A stretch of 64,000 nt of DNA from Chaetomium olivaceum (GCA_039881045.1 JAYWVB010000003.1:1178001-1242000), one strand, 5' to 3'. Shown: positions 1 to 11,597, counted from the stretch's first letter. Numbers and translations are program-made. Notes: generated by a model not told the origin, from the sequence alone.

Positions 1-1669
1 CTCCGATCCAAAAACCCCGTCATCCAAGGCAAATTGGACACATAATTAAACGTCGTACGTCCCGTGTCCGCCAAAGACTTGATCAGCGTCCCATCATCCA
101 AATCAATGGCCCACGCCATGACGCCCCCGAGACAGCGCTCATTGGCATACTTGACCTTCATGGCCAACGTCTCGGTGCTGTCCCAGGATACCCATTGGTC
201 GTTGTCCCAGGTGACAATCTCGGCCGCCGCCGCACTGTCGAGCTTAACCGTGGCGCCATTCTTGATGATCTCGGTTATCTCGTGTGCGGACAGCACACCA
301 GGAGTTCCGGTACACTCTCCGCCGTTGCCGCCCTCGCTGAACTCACACCCTGCGTCGAGACACCCGGGATCTTTCATGGTGAAACTACGCCCGTAGAAGC
401 CCAGACCAAGGTTGACGCGTTCTGGGTTAATGTTGTTGCGCCAGAGGAGTTTCAGGGCCTCTTCAATCTCAGTGAGGTTGGTGTGTGCACGCGCATACGG
501 GCCGAGCGATTGCACAGACGAGTCCCAAACACCGTCTTCATGGTACGTTAGTTAGGGATGACGGTTAGCTGGTTGGAAAAGGTACTTACGGATGTCGTAG
601 GTCATCACGTTGTAGAAGTCCACATACGGCTCGAGACCGACGATGTCAAATCCGCGCAGGTACCAGTATGACGCTGGGAGAGTAATCGAGACGCCTTTGG
701 GTGTGCCGATTTGGGCAAGACGCTGCCTGAGCCGTTTGAGAAATGTGACAAAGTTCTCAAAGTCCTCCTCAATGCCGCCACGGTCATCAGCCACCGGGTA
801 CTCCCAGTCAATATCAACGCCGTCGTAGTTGTACTTCATCATAAACGTCACCAGAGACTCGAAGAACTCGTCCTGGGCGGATTCCGACTTTGCAAGGTCG
901 GAAAACGTCGTTCTGTACGGCCCCGGGTCGTTCATTGCCCAGCCGCCGACGGCAATCCAAACCTCGAGACCTGGCTGGCGGGACTTCAAGTCAGACACAT
1001 CAGGGTACAGAGTGCCCGTTTTTGAGTCCATGGGCTCCAATCGGAACGTTGTGGGGTTGATGAGTGAAAATGAGAAGAAGATATGACTGTAGTAACCCAG
1101 CGGAATCTTGCTCGGTGTCATGGTGCCGCACGGCCGCTGCCAGTTCCAGCCCTCGTAATAGCCAATGGTTCGCCCATTGGAGCTGTTTCGGCCTGGGTCG
1201 CACTGAGGAGCGGAGACAACCTCGCCGTTGCAAAAGTCAGGGGCAGTCCCGCAAAAGCCATACTCGCTGCAACAGACGTTGAGAGGGCATGTTGAGGAGT
1301 TGGACCACTGCATTCCCCAGCCGGGATCGCACTCGCTTTTGTAGTCGCAAGTTGAAGTGCATCCATCGCCACAGAACTTGGGGCCTAAACCGCAGACTCC
1401 GTTGCCTTCTTCGTCTCTGCAGAGTTTCGTCAGTTATGTGAAAAGTGCTCCCCTGGAGGGCAAACTCACAACGGACCACAGCATCCCAAATCACACTTCT
1501 TGTCTTTGGTGCATGTGTAATCCGGTTCGGTATCCGCCAGAATTCGGAACGTCGATGACGATGTCCTGGGCCTACTGGCATCGGCCTGGGCCTTGAATGC
1601 TTCCCTATGGCTGGTAGCCGCGAGGGTAGAGCCCACACAGAGCAGGATGTACCACAAGGCGGCCTTCAT
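1..1669 (-). CDS. GH18 chitinase with CBM18 chitin-binding domains (3' end outside window)
   Basis: Secreted family 18 chitinase that hydrolyses beta-1,4-GlcNAc polymers outside the cell. The ATG at 1669 starts a signal peptide (MKAALWYILLCVGSTLAA). Two Cys-rich stretches follow, including CPLNVCCSEYGFCG, the hevein-type CBM18 signature. The GH18 domain comes next with DGVDIDWEYP, whose last Glu is the catalytic acid, and the beta-strand motif NVMTYD. Introns are at 1417-1469 and 536-589; splicing the second gives MTYDIHGVWD, the expected family sequence, and the third exon reads on (GLGFYGRSF, MAWAIDLDD) to the window edge. CBM18 plus GH18 and a LysM neighbour fit fungal subgroup C (killer-toxin-like) chitinases; I did not see LysM domains in this protein itself. 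It is divergently arranged with the metalloprotease at 2413. Confidence 0.93.
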
Positions 1670-2412
1670 GATGAACCACAAGCGACAAGTTGGATGCGTG
1701 GAGGAAGACGGGGAGGAAGATGGAGCGAGAACGGCAATGAGGTACGGGGTTCAGCATGGAATGCAAAATCATGGTCCGAGGGGGCAAAAGCTCGTGGAGT
1801 TCCTCGATGCCGTTCCCGGAATAGGGCACTAGAAAGCCGACCTATTCCGATGGCAAGGCATGCATCATTTGCTGGAAATCCTTCCCAGCGTATCCCCTTA
1901 TTTCCGCAATCGGTAGTATCTTGCCGGTGGTCAGCAAACCAGCCGTCCCGTGTCATCTCGGAGGTTGCGTTAGGATCTCACACGACTCGCGTGATATTGG
2001 AAGATATTTCCCATCATTGGACGCTAACTGGGCACATGGTTGCCGGTCATCCGTGGCGGGCTCACGATCCATAGAGGAAGTATCGGTACGGAACCGCTGG
2101 CCCACTCATTGCGGCGCAGACATTGTAACGTCGTACATCCTTCTTGATCCTCCTGCATGTCAGCTCCACAGGCCGACCCAGTTCCTGCTTAGCCGGGCCG
2201 GCTGGGAGGCAAATGTATCTAAGCGAACAAACCCAGGGTTTGACCATACCGCGATGGTTTCATATTCGGACATAAGCATATTGTAGTCCCTCCTAGCCTG
2301 GAAGCATGGCCGCATGGGACTTACCCAGTTCACCACCACGTCCCCAGTCCCCGGCGACAGACCGCAGGTCCTGCGAACTTCTTACCCTCACCTTTCGTGA
2401 TTTCATTATACC
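1670..2412. promoter_or_regulatory. shared divergent promoter region, chitinase / metalloprotease
   Basis: 743-bp intergenic region between two outward-facing start codons. No coding signal was seen. It contains an imperfect 7-3-7 inverted repeat at 1978-1994 (TCACACG, three bases, CGCGTGA; one mismatch between arms) that could be a dyad operator. The regulatory role is inferred from position only. Confidence 0.4.
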
Positions 2413-3596
2413 ATGCGGCTGTTAGTCGCTCTTCTTGTCGGCCTTGTGGCCCAGACTGGCCATGTCTTTGCTGGAAGCCGTGGATGGCAGCCCGAGATCT
2501 CGAAATCCAGCCTGGACCGTCGTTACTATGTCATCAATACTGACCGCTCTGAAGGTGACCGGATGCCGTGGCCAAACCGCCAGATCCGCTACTGCTTTGT
2601 CGACGACGAAGCGGAGGAAGCGCTCGACGGCCTCATTGTAGCGGCGCATGATATCTGGCTGCGCAAGGGTCTGGGCAGCGAATTCACCATTTCCAAGGTT
2701 GGCAGAGCCGAGTGCACCGGCGACCACAGGTTCGACACTCTGATGGTCTACTGGAGCGGCGACAACGGCATGATGGCGACCTTTGAGGGCTTGCCCAACG
2801 CCGACTCCATACTTCGGGGCTCCGAGAACCCCGAGGTCAGACCCAAGATGATTCTGACGACGAGCGTGCGCATGGGCATGCTCAATCAGGAACAGAACTT
2901 TGCCCACGAGCTCGGCCACGCCTGGGGTCTGTACCACGAGCACCAGAACCCCGCGTTCTGGAGCAAGGGAACCGTCAAGAATGCCCTGGGCGGTACCGTG
3001 TTTGGCCCCGAGAACAATGGTAACTGGCGCTGCGAGAATCTCAAGGATTACCAGGACCGTTTGGGTGGTGGTGGTTTGGTAGTTCAGAACCCTGGAAATT
3101 ACAACAACGGCGGCTTCGGACCCAGAGTCGGCGTCGAGGAGCTGTGCAGGGACTATGACTTTGCGCGCAAGGGCCAGTTCAGCGCGCGGGACTATCTCCC
3201 TATGCCCAAAGCCATGGGCATTGCCACATCGTCCGGCATGGGCGAGGATGATGTGGACTGGTCATCCATCATGATTTGTACGTACCTCCAAGCCCATCAT
3301 TTACCATCTTCATCTGCTAACCCCTGTTAGATCCCTCGGGTGCTGGTGCTGTGGGTGAAGCTAGCCCCGGCAACGACCAGCGCGCGTATATCCTGACCAA
3401 GCCAAACGGCGATCCGATCGCCATCAATGACTCTCCCAGTCAGCGCGACATTGCAGCCATGCACAAGTTGTATGGTAGGAGCAAGTCGGCCAGAGCCAAG
3501 GATTTGTTGCAGAAGACCGGTGGAACGGTCACATCCACCTTCAAGAAGCTCTTCCCCGAGAGCGCGGGCAATGCGGATGGTTCGGGCTGTCTGTAG
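2413..3596 (+). CDS. secreted astacin-like zinc metalloprotease
   Basis: Predicted 376-aa secreted zinc endopeptidase. The signal peptide is MRLLVALLVGLVAQTGHVFA. The zinc site at residues 165-177 is HELGHAWGLYHEH, matching the astacin/metzincin pattern HExxHxxGxxHE, with H165, H169 and H175 as zinc ligands and E166 as general base. The Met-turn SIMIY lies at residues 285-289 and supplies the Tyr that astacins use near the zinc. One 53-nt intron (3278-3330, branch point CTGCTAAC) interrupts the codon of that Tyr; splicing restores the Met-turn, which supports the model. The frame is intact. It lies head to head with the chitinase and converges on the SGNH gene. The substrate is unknown. A role in processing cell-wall or host proteins alongside the chitinase is inference. 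Confidence 0.9.
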
Positions 3597-4016
3597 GCCA
3601 ATGCACTCTTGATACGTCATTTAGCAGAGCATGGAAGAGGTAGATAGGCGATTTGGAAGTATGAGAATAACATATGGTTATTTGAGATTGCACCGAGATG
3701 CAAGGGACCCTCGACGGCGAACATGCCAGTAAACACGTTTCTCACCTGACTCTTCTTACCGAAATGCACCATAACCCTTGTCCATACCACCTCCACTGTG
3801 TTGAGAATCATCTAAAGTTGGAGTCCTTCCTGAAGGATGAATCCGAGTTCCTCCGGCAGGATTTGAATTTCTCGATCCTAGCGTTCCAAAAGAAGTCACG
3901 GTTGGGGTTGCGAAGATTGCTAAGCATACAACATTCTTCTTCACTTGTGATATCCATGTCTCCCTACATGACTTGCAGAGGTACCTGTACTACCAAAACA
4001 CCCAACCATCCATCCC
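3597..4016. other. convergent intergenic region
   Basis: 420 bp between the 3' ends of the metalloprotease (+) and SGNH hydrolase (-) genes. It presumably holds both 3' UTRs. No further gene or structured element was recognised. Confidence 0.5.
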
Positions 4017-6114
4017 TTAGTCGTTGCCGCCACAGCCATCAGTATACCCGCCAGCTTCCCGCACCGCCTTATTGTTCTTGAAGCACCGCGAACGCACCCA
4101 AATAGGCGTGTTAAAGTCAGCCTGCCACTCGTTGCCATCCTCATCCGGTTCATCAAAGTACTTGAACCTCCACATGGTCAGGCCGCCGCCAATACAGCTC
4201 CGCGCCTTGGGCTCTAGCGTATCCTGGCCCCAGTCATTCGACGCCCAGCCCTTGCCCTTGATAACGTAGCTACTCCAGAAGCCGTGGTACCACCCCTTGC
4301 AGCTGCCCCAGGCCTCCTTGGGCGGCGGGAACGGCCTGTTATCACGCTTGGGGTTGACCTGGTAGGTGAAGCGGCCGCGCTGCCACTCGCCGCCAAACTT
4401 CCAGTTCATCGGGTTGTCCGGGTCGTTGCCATCACAATTGTTGATGATGCCGTCAAAACTGTCCCTGCACTCCGACTTGCTGAAGTCGCCGCTGCCGATG
4501 CCGCCCTTGTTGAGCGTCACCTTGAACTCGGTCTCATCAGGCGTATCTTTACCATAAGTCTCCGAGTGCGTCCACCCGTTGACATCGTCACCCGTGTCCA
4601 CCCCGTCGCAGAAGTCGTCCTTCTGGTCGTTCAGGAAAGGCTCGTTGGCGTACCCCTTCCAGCCTTCTTTTTGCCAGCACGTGAACTTGTCGACTGGTTC
4701 GCAGGATGGTGCTGTGACGTCTAGGACCTCGGCGCGGAGGTCGATCAGCGTCTGCAGCGCCCAGGATGCGATGGTGTAGTGGCCTAGCTCGTTGGGGTGG
4801 AAGTTCTTGGCGATGGAGTTGGGTAGCCCGATGCTGGGCGGCTGGATCTCAACGTCCTTGTCGCCGGGACATTTGGGTGGGCTGGGGTTTCTGCGGTCCA
4901 GGAGATGCCTCGCTTCAGCTTGGGGGTTGGCAGAGTGGTAGAGGAGAGAGTTGTAGATATCGTCCAACGCCCGGCGGTGGCGCTCCCGCTCGACGACTTC
5001 GGCGGTCCAGAGGGTCTCATTGCTGTGGATGTCGTACAGATTGTCTCTCCGCTTCAAGTCGCCTGAGTCGCCCTTCCTCGTGTCCGGCTTGAAGAATTGC
5101 AGGTCGGGCTGCTTTGGATCCGGGTATTCACCCGACGAGGATGGATCACAGAACTGCCCAGCAACACCCTTTCTTGGCCAAAGATCCCAGTTGGAAAAGC
5201 CGATTTTGTACTTGTACTTGTCCTTGGCGTCGTCAACCACACCTTTGATCAGGTCGTTGATCTTGACAACGAGGCTGTTGAACGTCTTGCGGCGGTCAAT
5301 GGTGAGCTTCAGCCCGTCGGTCCCGAGGAGATTGAACAGGGTCCAGTCTTGGTTGGTTTCACAGTCATCAGTCTCCGTGTTGAACTGCGTCCATGTCAGT
5401 AAGAGAAATAGGCCAACACAAAGCCAGATCAACACTTACAAATTGAGCATAGCCGTTGAAAACGACGATGCTATCGTCATTCATTTTGTCTTCCAAGGCA
5501 TCTAGCAATTGCTCCAAATTCGGCTTGAGGATTTTGTCCAAGTTGTCTTCGGCAATAGAAATGACATCCGTGCACGCGTCCTCGCCGTCAAACGGCCTGA
5601 AGACGCACTTTTCAATCATTGATGCCTGCCTCAGTTAGAATGTGCCATTGCTTTTTTACTAGGTTGATCAATGTCTTACCAGGCAGAGATCGTTTCCTCC
5701 TGCTGTCATGACCACGAGGTCCAGGTCCCCCTCCAGCTCCTGGATCTGTTTGTAAATGCCTCCAGTTCTGTCGCCACTGCAAGCAACGAACTGGAAGTCC
5801 TCTACCGAGCCCCCGAGAGCATCGTTGATTATCATCGGGTAGGACGTGTCATATCGAGCGCAGTACCATGTGTTGTCATCGGGCGTCTCCGTCAGGAAGT
5901 TGCCCAGGGGTGAACCCGATCCAATTCCCGCCGTGAAGCTATCGCCAACAGCAGCCCATCGCTTGACCCAGCCAAAGTCGCTGGGGTCATCATCGCGTGG
6001 ACGGATCTTTGGTTGCAACCCATGCGAGGCGCTGGTATTGGCGACGCGGAAGACGGCGGCTTCAACGGCTGGCCAAAGGCCATGAAGCCATCCTAGAATG
6101 AGAAGGCCCTTCAT
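4017..6114 (-). CDS. secreted SGNH (GDSL-type) hydrolase with long C-terminal extension
   Basis: Predicted 662-aa secreted esterase/lipase-like protein in three exons (introns 5626-5679 and 5385-5439; all junctions keep frame). The signal peptide starts MKGLLILGWLHGLW. SGNH blocks are visible: AVGDSFTAG (nucleophile Ser about residue 59), AGGNDLC (Asn about 141) and HPNELGH (block V His about 403). The hydrolase core is interrupted by long Asp/Lys-rich stretches and followed by about 200 residues rich in Trp and Cys with no domain I recognise. It is much longer than the usual 200-350-aa SGNH enzymes. It is divergent from the LysM gene. The substrate cannot be read from sequence; a wall polysaccharide ester or lipid is possible. 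Confidence 0.85.
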
Positions 6115-7455
6115 GGCGCACTACTTCGGTGCTGGGCAAAAAAGCTGATGGTACGCAAGAGAAGTGAGGAGATAGCCAACCTGCCTGGCCGGGTCTGGGA
6201 AAGTTTAGGTTTGTCCCTCAGAGGTTTCTCACTCCCAGTGACGGACACAGGGTCCCAGATGCCGCGAACCCCGGTATAGTGGCCGTATGTTCATAGACGG
6301 TCGATACACACGGGATAACCGGCCGATGGAACGTGTCTTGCCGAGTGGGCATAATTCCCGGAACGAGTCGGACATATGATTCATCTCACCTCATCTGATC
6401 CCACCCTGATCGAACGGCAAAATAACCTCGGGACGGATATGCGGAAAGAGGGCACGCGATATCCGTCCGCGCCGTAATTATCGTGGGCCGAGTAGGACCG
6501 GAATATGCTCTTTTGATAGGTCACATTTCCACTGTCTCTGCTTATGCAACCTTTCTAGCGCAAGAAGAGGCTTCATCTAGTGGGTTGGGGTTACATGGAG
6601 GAGTCAATAGACTTGAAGTTACCTAATTAGGGAAATGATCGTCGCTGACATGCTTGACGAGTATTGTCCCTTGCATACGCAGCAACGTCTGCGGTCAGTT
6701 TGTTCCACCACGGAGACGCTAAATCCTGTCATTCTTGGCCCGAAGCTTGTGGGGGAGAAGCACTTATTGATCCCATGTACCCGTACCGGCTTCTCGTCGT
6801 CTGAACTTGTGATTGGTGGTTACACGGTGGATGGTCGCAGGGACGTCTCTAGTGGCTAGCCTTATCAGGATGTCATCCCGGTCCCTGGGTCGATCCGCCT
6901 GTGTCCCGTTTGTCTAATTGCATTAACGCATATGGATCAGGGGCCTTTCCTGCCAACCACGCGCGGATATCAAATGGCGGTCATCAGAATGCTGACCATA
7001 CACTAGACAGTACCAATATCACCTGCTGCATTTGACGTCGGTTCCTATGACTCCATCACTGTCGATTTTTACTGCCGTCTCACGCGAGATTAAAATGAAT
7101 CCTACCGGAAGACCGGGAATACGGCTTTGGACGGTCACCGGTAGTCGCGGTAGCCCCTTTCGATAGTCTGTTCGGTGGCGTCCGATCCCGTCCACTTTGT
7201 GCGATTCCCAATCATCCAATCCGTTGTCCGTTGTCTGTTACTGCGTTCTTCCACTTGGGAAGTGCAGGTCCTTCGGTTGGCTTTTCTAACTGTCATCCAT
7301 GCGGAGCCCGGAACGAGCAGTCCAAGTCTCTGTGAGCAACATTCTAAAGGGTAACGCACTCTTCGTTAGGAACTGCGGTAGGTCTCCGACAATACCAAAC
7401 CCTTTGGGTGAGTTACTACTAACTTTAACTCAGAAATTTGAATGCAGCCTTGAAC
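6115..7455. promoter_or_regulatory. divergent promoter region, SGNH hydrolase / LysM gene
   Basis: 1.34-kb gap between outward-facing starts. The only open frames are short (up to about 75 codons) with no signal peptide or family resemblance. It presumably contains promoters for both genes. I see no clear TATA box or known operator. Confidence 0.4.
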
Positions 7456-9827
7456 ATGGTGCTCGGCTCAAAGTCCAGCATGGTCATGCTCTGGGCGGCC
7501 CTGGGATCACTCCTCGTGCTACCCGGGCACGTCGCCGCCCAGGATACCTCGCCAGGAGGGGATACCTTTCCAGACACCGCATGGGACTGCAGTGGATGGC
7601 ATACTGTTGTATCAGGAGATGATTGCTCAACCATCCAGAAGAAGTACAACATCACAGCTGACCAATTCTTCAAATGGAATCCGTCCGTGTCTAAGGACTG
7701 CCTCACAAACTTCTGGCTCGAGAATGCCTATTGCGTGAGAGTTGGCGCGCCAGGACCGACTATGGACGGTATTGCACCCAACTGTAATAAGTGGCACACG
7801 GTCGAGGAGGGCGATGATTGTTCGACCATCGAGAAGCAGTACAACATTACCGCGGATCAGTTTTTCGAATGGAACCCGGCGGTATCAAAGGACTGCATCA
7901 CCAACTTTTGGCTAGAAAGCTCTTACTGTGTGAGTTGACTAATTTCCATGTCGAGGATATGGGTGTGCTCCCACAGCTTTTCTTTACTGACTGCGAGCAG
8001 GTCGGAATCAACAAGAATATTAACCCCAGCAGTTCCAGCACCCAAGGGTCAACAAAGACTACGACGAGCAGTGTCAGCAGCAGCACTAGGAGCGTGGTAA
8101 CAACTACGAGTCCGTATTCAACACGTGTCCCGGTCACCTCGTACAACGAAAGTGCCCCTTATACCGCGACTGCATTCCCCCCACAGCACACCCAGCCAGG
8201 GCAACCTGGGAACTGTAATAGGTGGCACTGGGCAGCTCCTGGAGAAAGCTGTAAGGGGATCGTGAACCTCTATGGAGCTAGGTTGACCGAGGAGCAACTG
8301 TGAGTAGCTGGCCCGTTTTGGTACCCCGGCGCATCAAACTAATACAATACTCGCAGTCATGAGTACAACCCCACCCTCGGTGAGGATTGCAGTGGACTGT
8401 ATTTCGGGTGGTATATCTGCGTTGGCGTCCAGTCCCAAAGCTCCTCCAGCATTGGCTGGTATACGAGCCAGGACGGGAATGCGTCGATCCCGGAGCCAAC
8501 CCAGTTTGTCCGCCCCCCGCGACTTACGTTCAGAACTTCACCGCACAGCCCCAACAATCGGGTATCCCTGCGAGCTGCCAGAACTTTTACCAGGCCGAGA
8601 GTGTAAGCTTCTCCCCACCACCCACACGTCCCCAGAAGATTGTTGACCGAGGGAATAGGGAGACACCTGCAACACCGTTCTGGGAATTTACAATTACATC
8701 ACCAAGGATCAATTCTTCGCGTGGAATCCGGCCCTTTCCAAGAACTGCAACGGTCTCCTCTCCGGCATCTACTACTGCGTAGCCAACTTTGCATCGACTG
8801 ACCTACCGATGCCCCCCACTTTGACGACCAGCGCCTCGCCAACAGCTACCGGCACAACAAAGGATTGCAAGGCGTGGTACCTTGCCGTCGGCAACGACGA
8901 TTGCGCATCTATTGCCCTCGCATTTGGGACATTCTCCGAATCAGGCAAGTCGTCCACCGAGCAGGACGAACACCACACCCATCCCATCACCCAGCTAACC
9001 CAACCCCCTCAACCCCAGATTTTATCTCCTGGAACCCCAGCGTCCGCACCGACTGTAGCAACCTCCGCATCGACACCTACTACTGCGTCGCCACCCCAAG
9101 CACGCCCACCACGCGCACCGAGCCGGCACCCACCACCCCCGGCGGCGGCAGCTCCCTTCCCACGCAAAGCGGCCTCACTCCGGACTGCACGCGTTTCTGG
9201 CTGGTCTCGCCCGACGACACGTGCGCGTCCATCGCGTCAGCGGCACGCATCTCGGAGTCGGTCCTGCGCGGCTGGAACCCGGCGCTGGGCGGCGCCGACT
9301 GCGCGGGGCTCGAGCGCGACTACTACGTGTGCGTGTCCACGGATCCGGTTACCACCGCTCCGGGGTCGACTGTGACGCTGCCTGGCGATGGGAGCGGGCC
9401 GACGAGAACGACGAGCAAACCCCCGGTGAGCTCGGCATCTTCGACGGCAGGTCCGGGCGACCCGATCACGACGCCGTCGCCGGCTATTCCGGGGATGGTG
9501 GACGGTTGTGTGCGGTTCTATTTCCGTGGACCGGATGCTGCGGATCTGTATTGCTATGACCTTGCTGCGGCGGCTGGTATCTCGCTTGAGTAAGTCGCTG
9601 TCCCTTCATTTTTCCCGTTTCCTACTCGTTAGAGTGATGATGTGTCGTTCGAAACGTGGTAAGATCGTGGCTGACTTTGGGTGACTAGTGATTTCTACGC
9701 GTGGAATGCGGGCGTCGGGACGGACTGTGCGGGACTGTGGGCGGATACGTGGTACTGCATCGGGATCTCGGGGCCGCACACTACCATCTCAAGCGGGATG
9801 CCTAAACCGCCCGCTGCTACGCCGTAG
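7456..9827 (+). CDS. secreted seven-LysM chitin-binding protein (one internal frameshift)
   Basis: Secreted LysM protein expected to bind chitin or its oligomers extracellularly. The ATG at 7456 gives a signal peptide ending LPGHVAAQ. Six exons; introns 7930-8000, 8300-8356, 8603-8658, 8945-9018 and 9590-9689. Seven LysM repeats are readable. Repeats 1 and 2 are near copies (WHTVVSGDDCSTI and WHTVEEGDDCSTI), and later repeats end in SSYCV, WYICVGV, IYYCV, TYYCV, YYVCV and TWYCI. Ser/Thr-rich linkers separate them. Intron 8945-9018 has a GC donor (AG|GCAAGT). Exon 3 needs one extra base near 8512, beside a C6 run, to join EPTQFV to PPPATYVQNFT; the preceding frame meets TAA at 8604. LysM genes beside subgroup C chitinases are a known fungal arrangement. 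Confidence 0.88.
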
Positions 9828-10602
9828 CAGAAGACTCTCAGGGATGTGACGTCAAAGGGGTGGTGATGTTGGTGTGCTTTTCCATAGTGATCCGTTGGAT
9901 AAGGCATCGTTGTGCTTCCTGTTCATACGATAGTGATGGTATCAAGCTGTCCTAAGAATAAAGACTCGTAAGTGCAAAGTTCCATGATTGGAATTGTGCG
10001 CCTCTGTCGGTTGGTCGACGCAAGCAACACCTGGGCGAACCTGGCGGTCTATAAGGGGTAACATAGTTACAACACCAAGATCTCATGAGCAGAGGCATTG
10101 CAGATCTGTAAGTTATCAGTAACTGGGTTGAGATAAAGAGGGCACGGGGGGCATTGTGTAGGTAGTACCTATTTTCTACCATAGTGACAAACGCTATGTT
10201 TACAACCCACATACAACACTTGCTAAAGTCGGGTTTATGGGATAGTCTTAGACCATAAGAGTGCAAAGAGATGAGTTGTTTGCGCGATTCCCACAATTAA
10301 TTTCCTTGAACTCCTGCCAGTTTTGTAGGGTGAAATCTGGAAAAGCGGTTCATTCGATGGTTTGTTGCACTTGACGGCGAGTCATGTTCGTACAACACTA
10401 GCAGCCCCAAATCTTTGAGATTGTCGTCTTCATAAGTACGTGGATATTCCCTCTAGGATACAATGCAAAGCGGTCTCGCGTGGACCAAACACGCCGGCAG
10501 CTTGCCCGTGTCCGATGCCATTCGATAGTCGATACGGCTAATCCAGACGGGGAGATAGGTATCCAGGTTCAGAGTCGAGGGCTCCGTTCTGTGGCATTCA
10601 TT
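9828..10602. other. intergenic region, convergent
   Basis: No complete gene was seen. The minus strand at about 10445-10540 reads a short stretch (RIDYRMASDTGKLPAC) resembling the C-terminal part of fungal transcription-factor-like proteins. It is probably a further exon or decayed tail of the gene at 10603-11597. Confidence 0.35.
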
Positions 10603-11597
10603 TCAGCCTTGCGTTATTAGTGGCTTGCTACATGGGCCGTCTGTCTGTTGGTCGCTGAGCCCCAATGTTTCAATGCATCTTTGATAGATCCGTTCTACCA
10701 GACCTGTCAAGCGAGGCTCACCTACCCCACCGCTGGAATTTACCATGGCAGATACACCTTTCAAATGCTTCCGAGCAATTGCGTACTCACCAGCCGTTAA
10801 CTAAATGTGAAAACATCAGTTCGCTACGTCCAGAAGTAAACGGCAGCCAGCTCATGTCATGAGCACCAGAATGACATTACCTCGTCCAGCACAAGGGCAA
10901 TCGCCTTAGCAACAGTCATGATGTTGACGGGGGCCAAATGGTTGCTCGTTTCCTCTCGCAGTTTCCGGAGGCATATTTGTTTATACTGCAGAGCCATTTG
11001 TACGATGACGGCGTTGCCCGGTTGGGCCTGCAAAATGTAGCGGCATGTACTCAGGAGGACAGCGGCGACCATGAGTGTGTCATCCGCGACAGCAAGGCCA
11101 ACCCATTCCCGAAGCAGTTGGGACCTGTGATCTCCTGGGCGGTTGAATAGGCCGCAGTGGCCAACAGTGAATGGCACGACTACATGAACATCTATGAACA
11201 AAGCAATGTCAGCAAAGGGGTGGTGAGAACAGCATTAACGTCGATGTGGATCTTCTTCCCATATACACTCAAAACATATGAGCATGGTGAACATACAGTG
11301 ATTTAGCAGGAAATATTCCATTGAAGAAAGGGGTCTTGCCAGGGCTGAAAACGGGTCTCGATTGCTGTTGAGCACGTGGCTCAAAGGGGCCAAGACAACC
11401 TCCCCAGGTGCAGTAAGAACCTTGCTGACTGGAGGGGGAGTGACACTGGTTGTCGCTTTCCTGTACTTTTCCATTTGATTGCGTCTTCTCTGGGCGTGCG
11501 CCTCGCGAAAAGCGTGCGAATACGCGAGCTTCTTGGACTCGGATGAAGGGGGTTCCATGGGATTCGAGATGACAACGAATCGGAATTGGCGGGCCAT
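10603..11597 (-). CDS. fungal transcription-factor-domain protein lacking a zinc cluster (C-terminus uncertain)
   Basis: Three exons are supported by splice sites that preserve frame: 11597-11297, 11191-10881 and 10800-10603. The N-terminal exon has the Arg-rich stretch HAFREAHAQRRRNQMEKYRK; splicing at 11192-11296 creates MEYFLLNHYVHVVVPF, typical of the start of the fungal-specific regulator domain in this class. Exon 2 ends in a helical segment and exon 3 carries GEYAIARKHLKGVSAMV, also typical. There is no Zn2Cys6 motif. An in-frame stop at 10603-10605 leaves about 270 residues, short for the family (400-500). Related sequence continues just beyond, so the 3' end is either mis-spliced in my model or decaying. 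It may act as a regulator or cofactor; targets are unknown. Confidence 0.55.

Noticed and set aside
8458..8503. 46-nt intron as an explanation for the LysM frame break
   Set aside because: Splicing GTATAC...CCCAG leads into the third frame, not the one encoding PPPATYVQNF.
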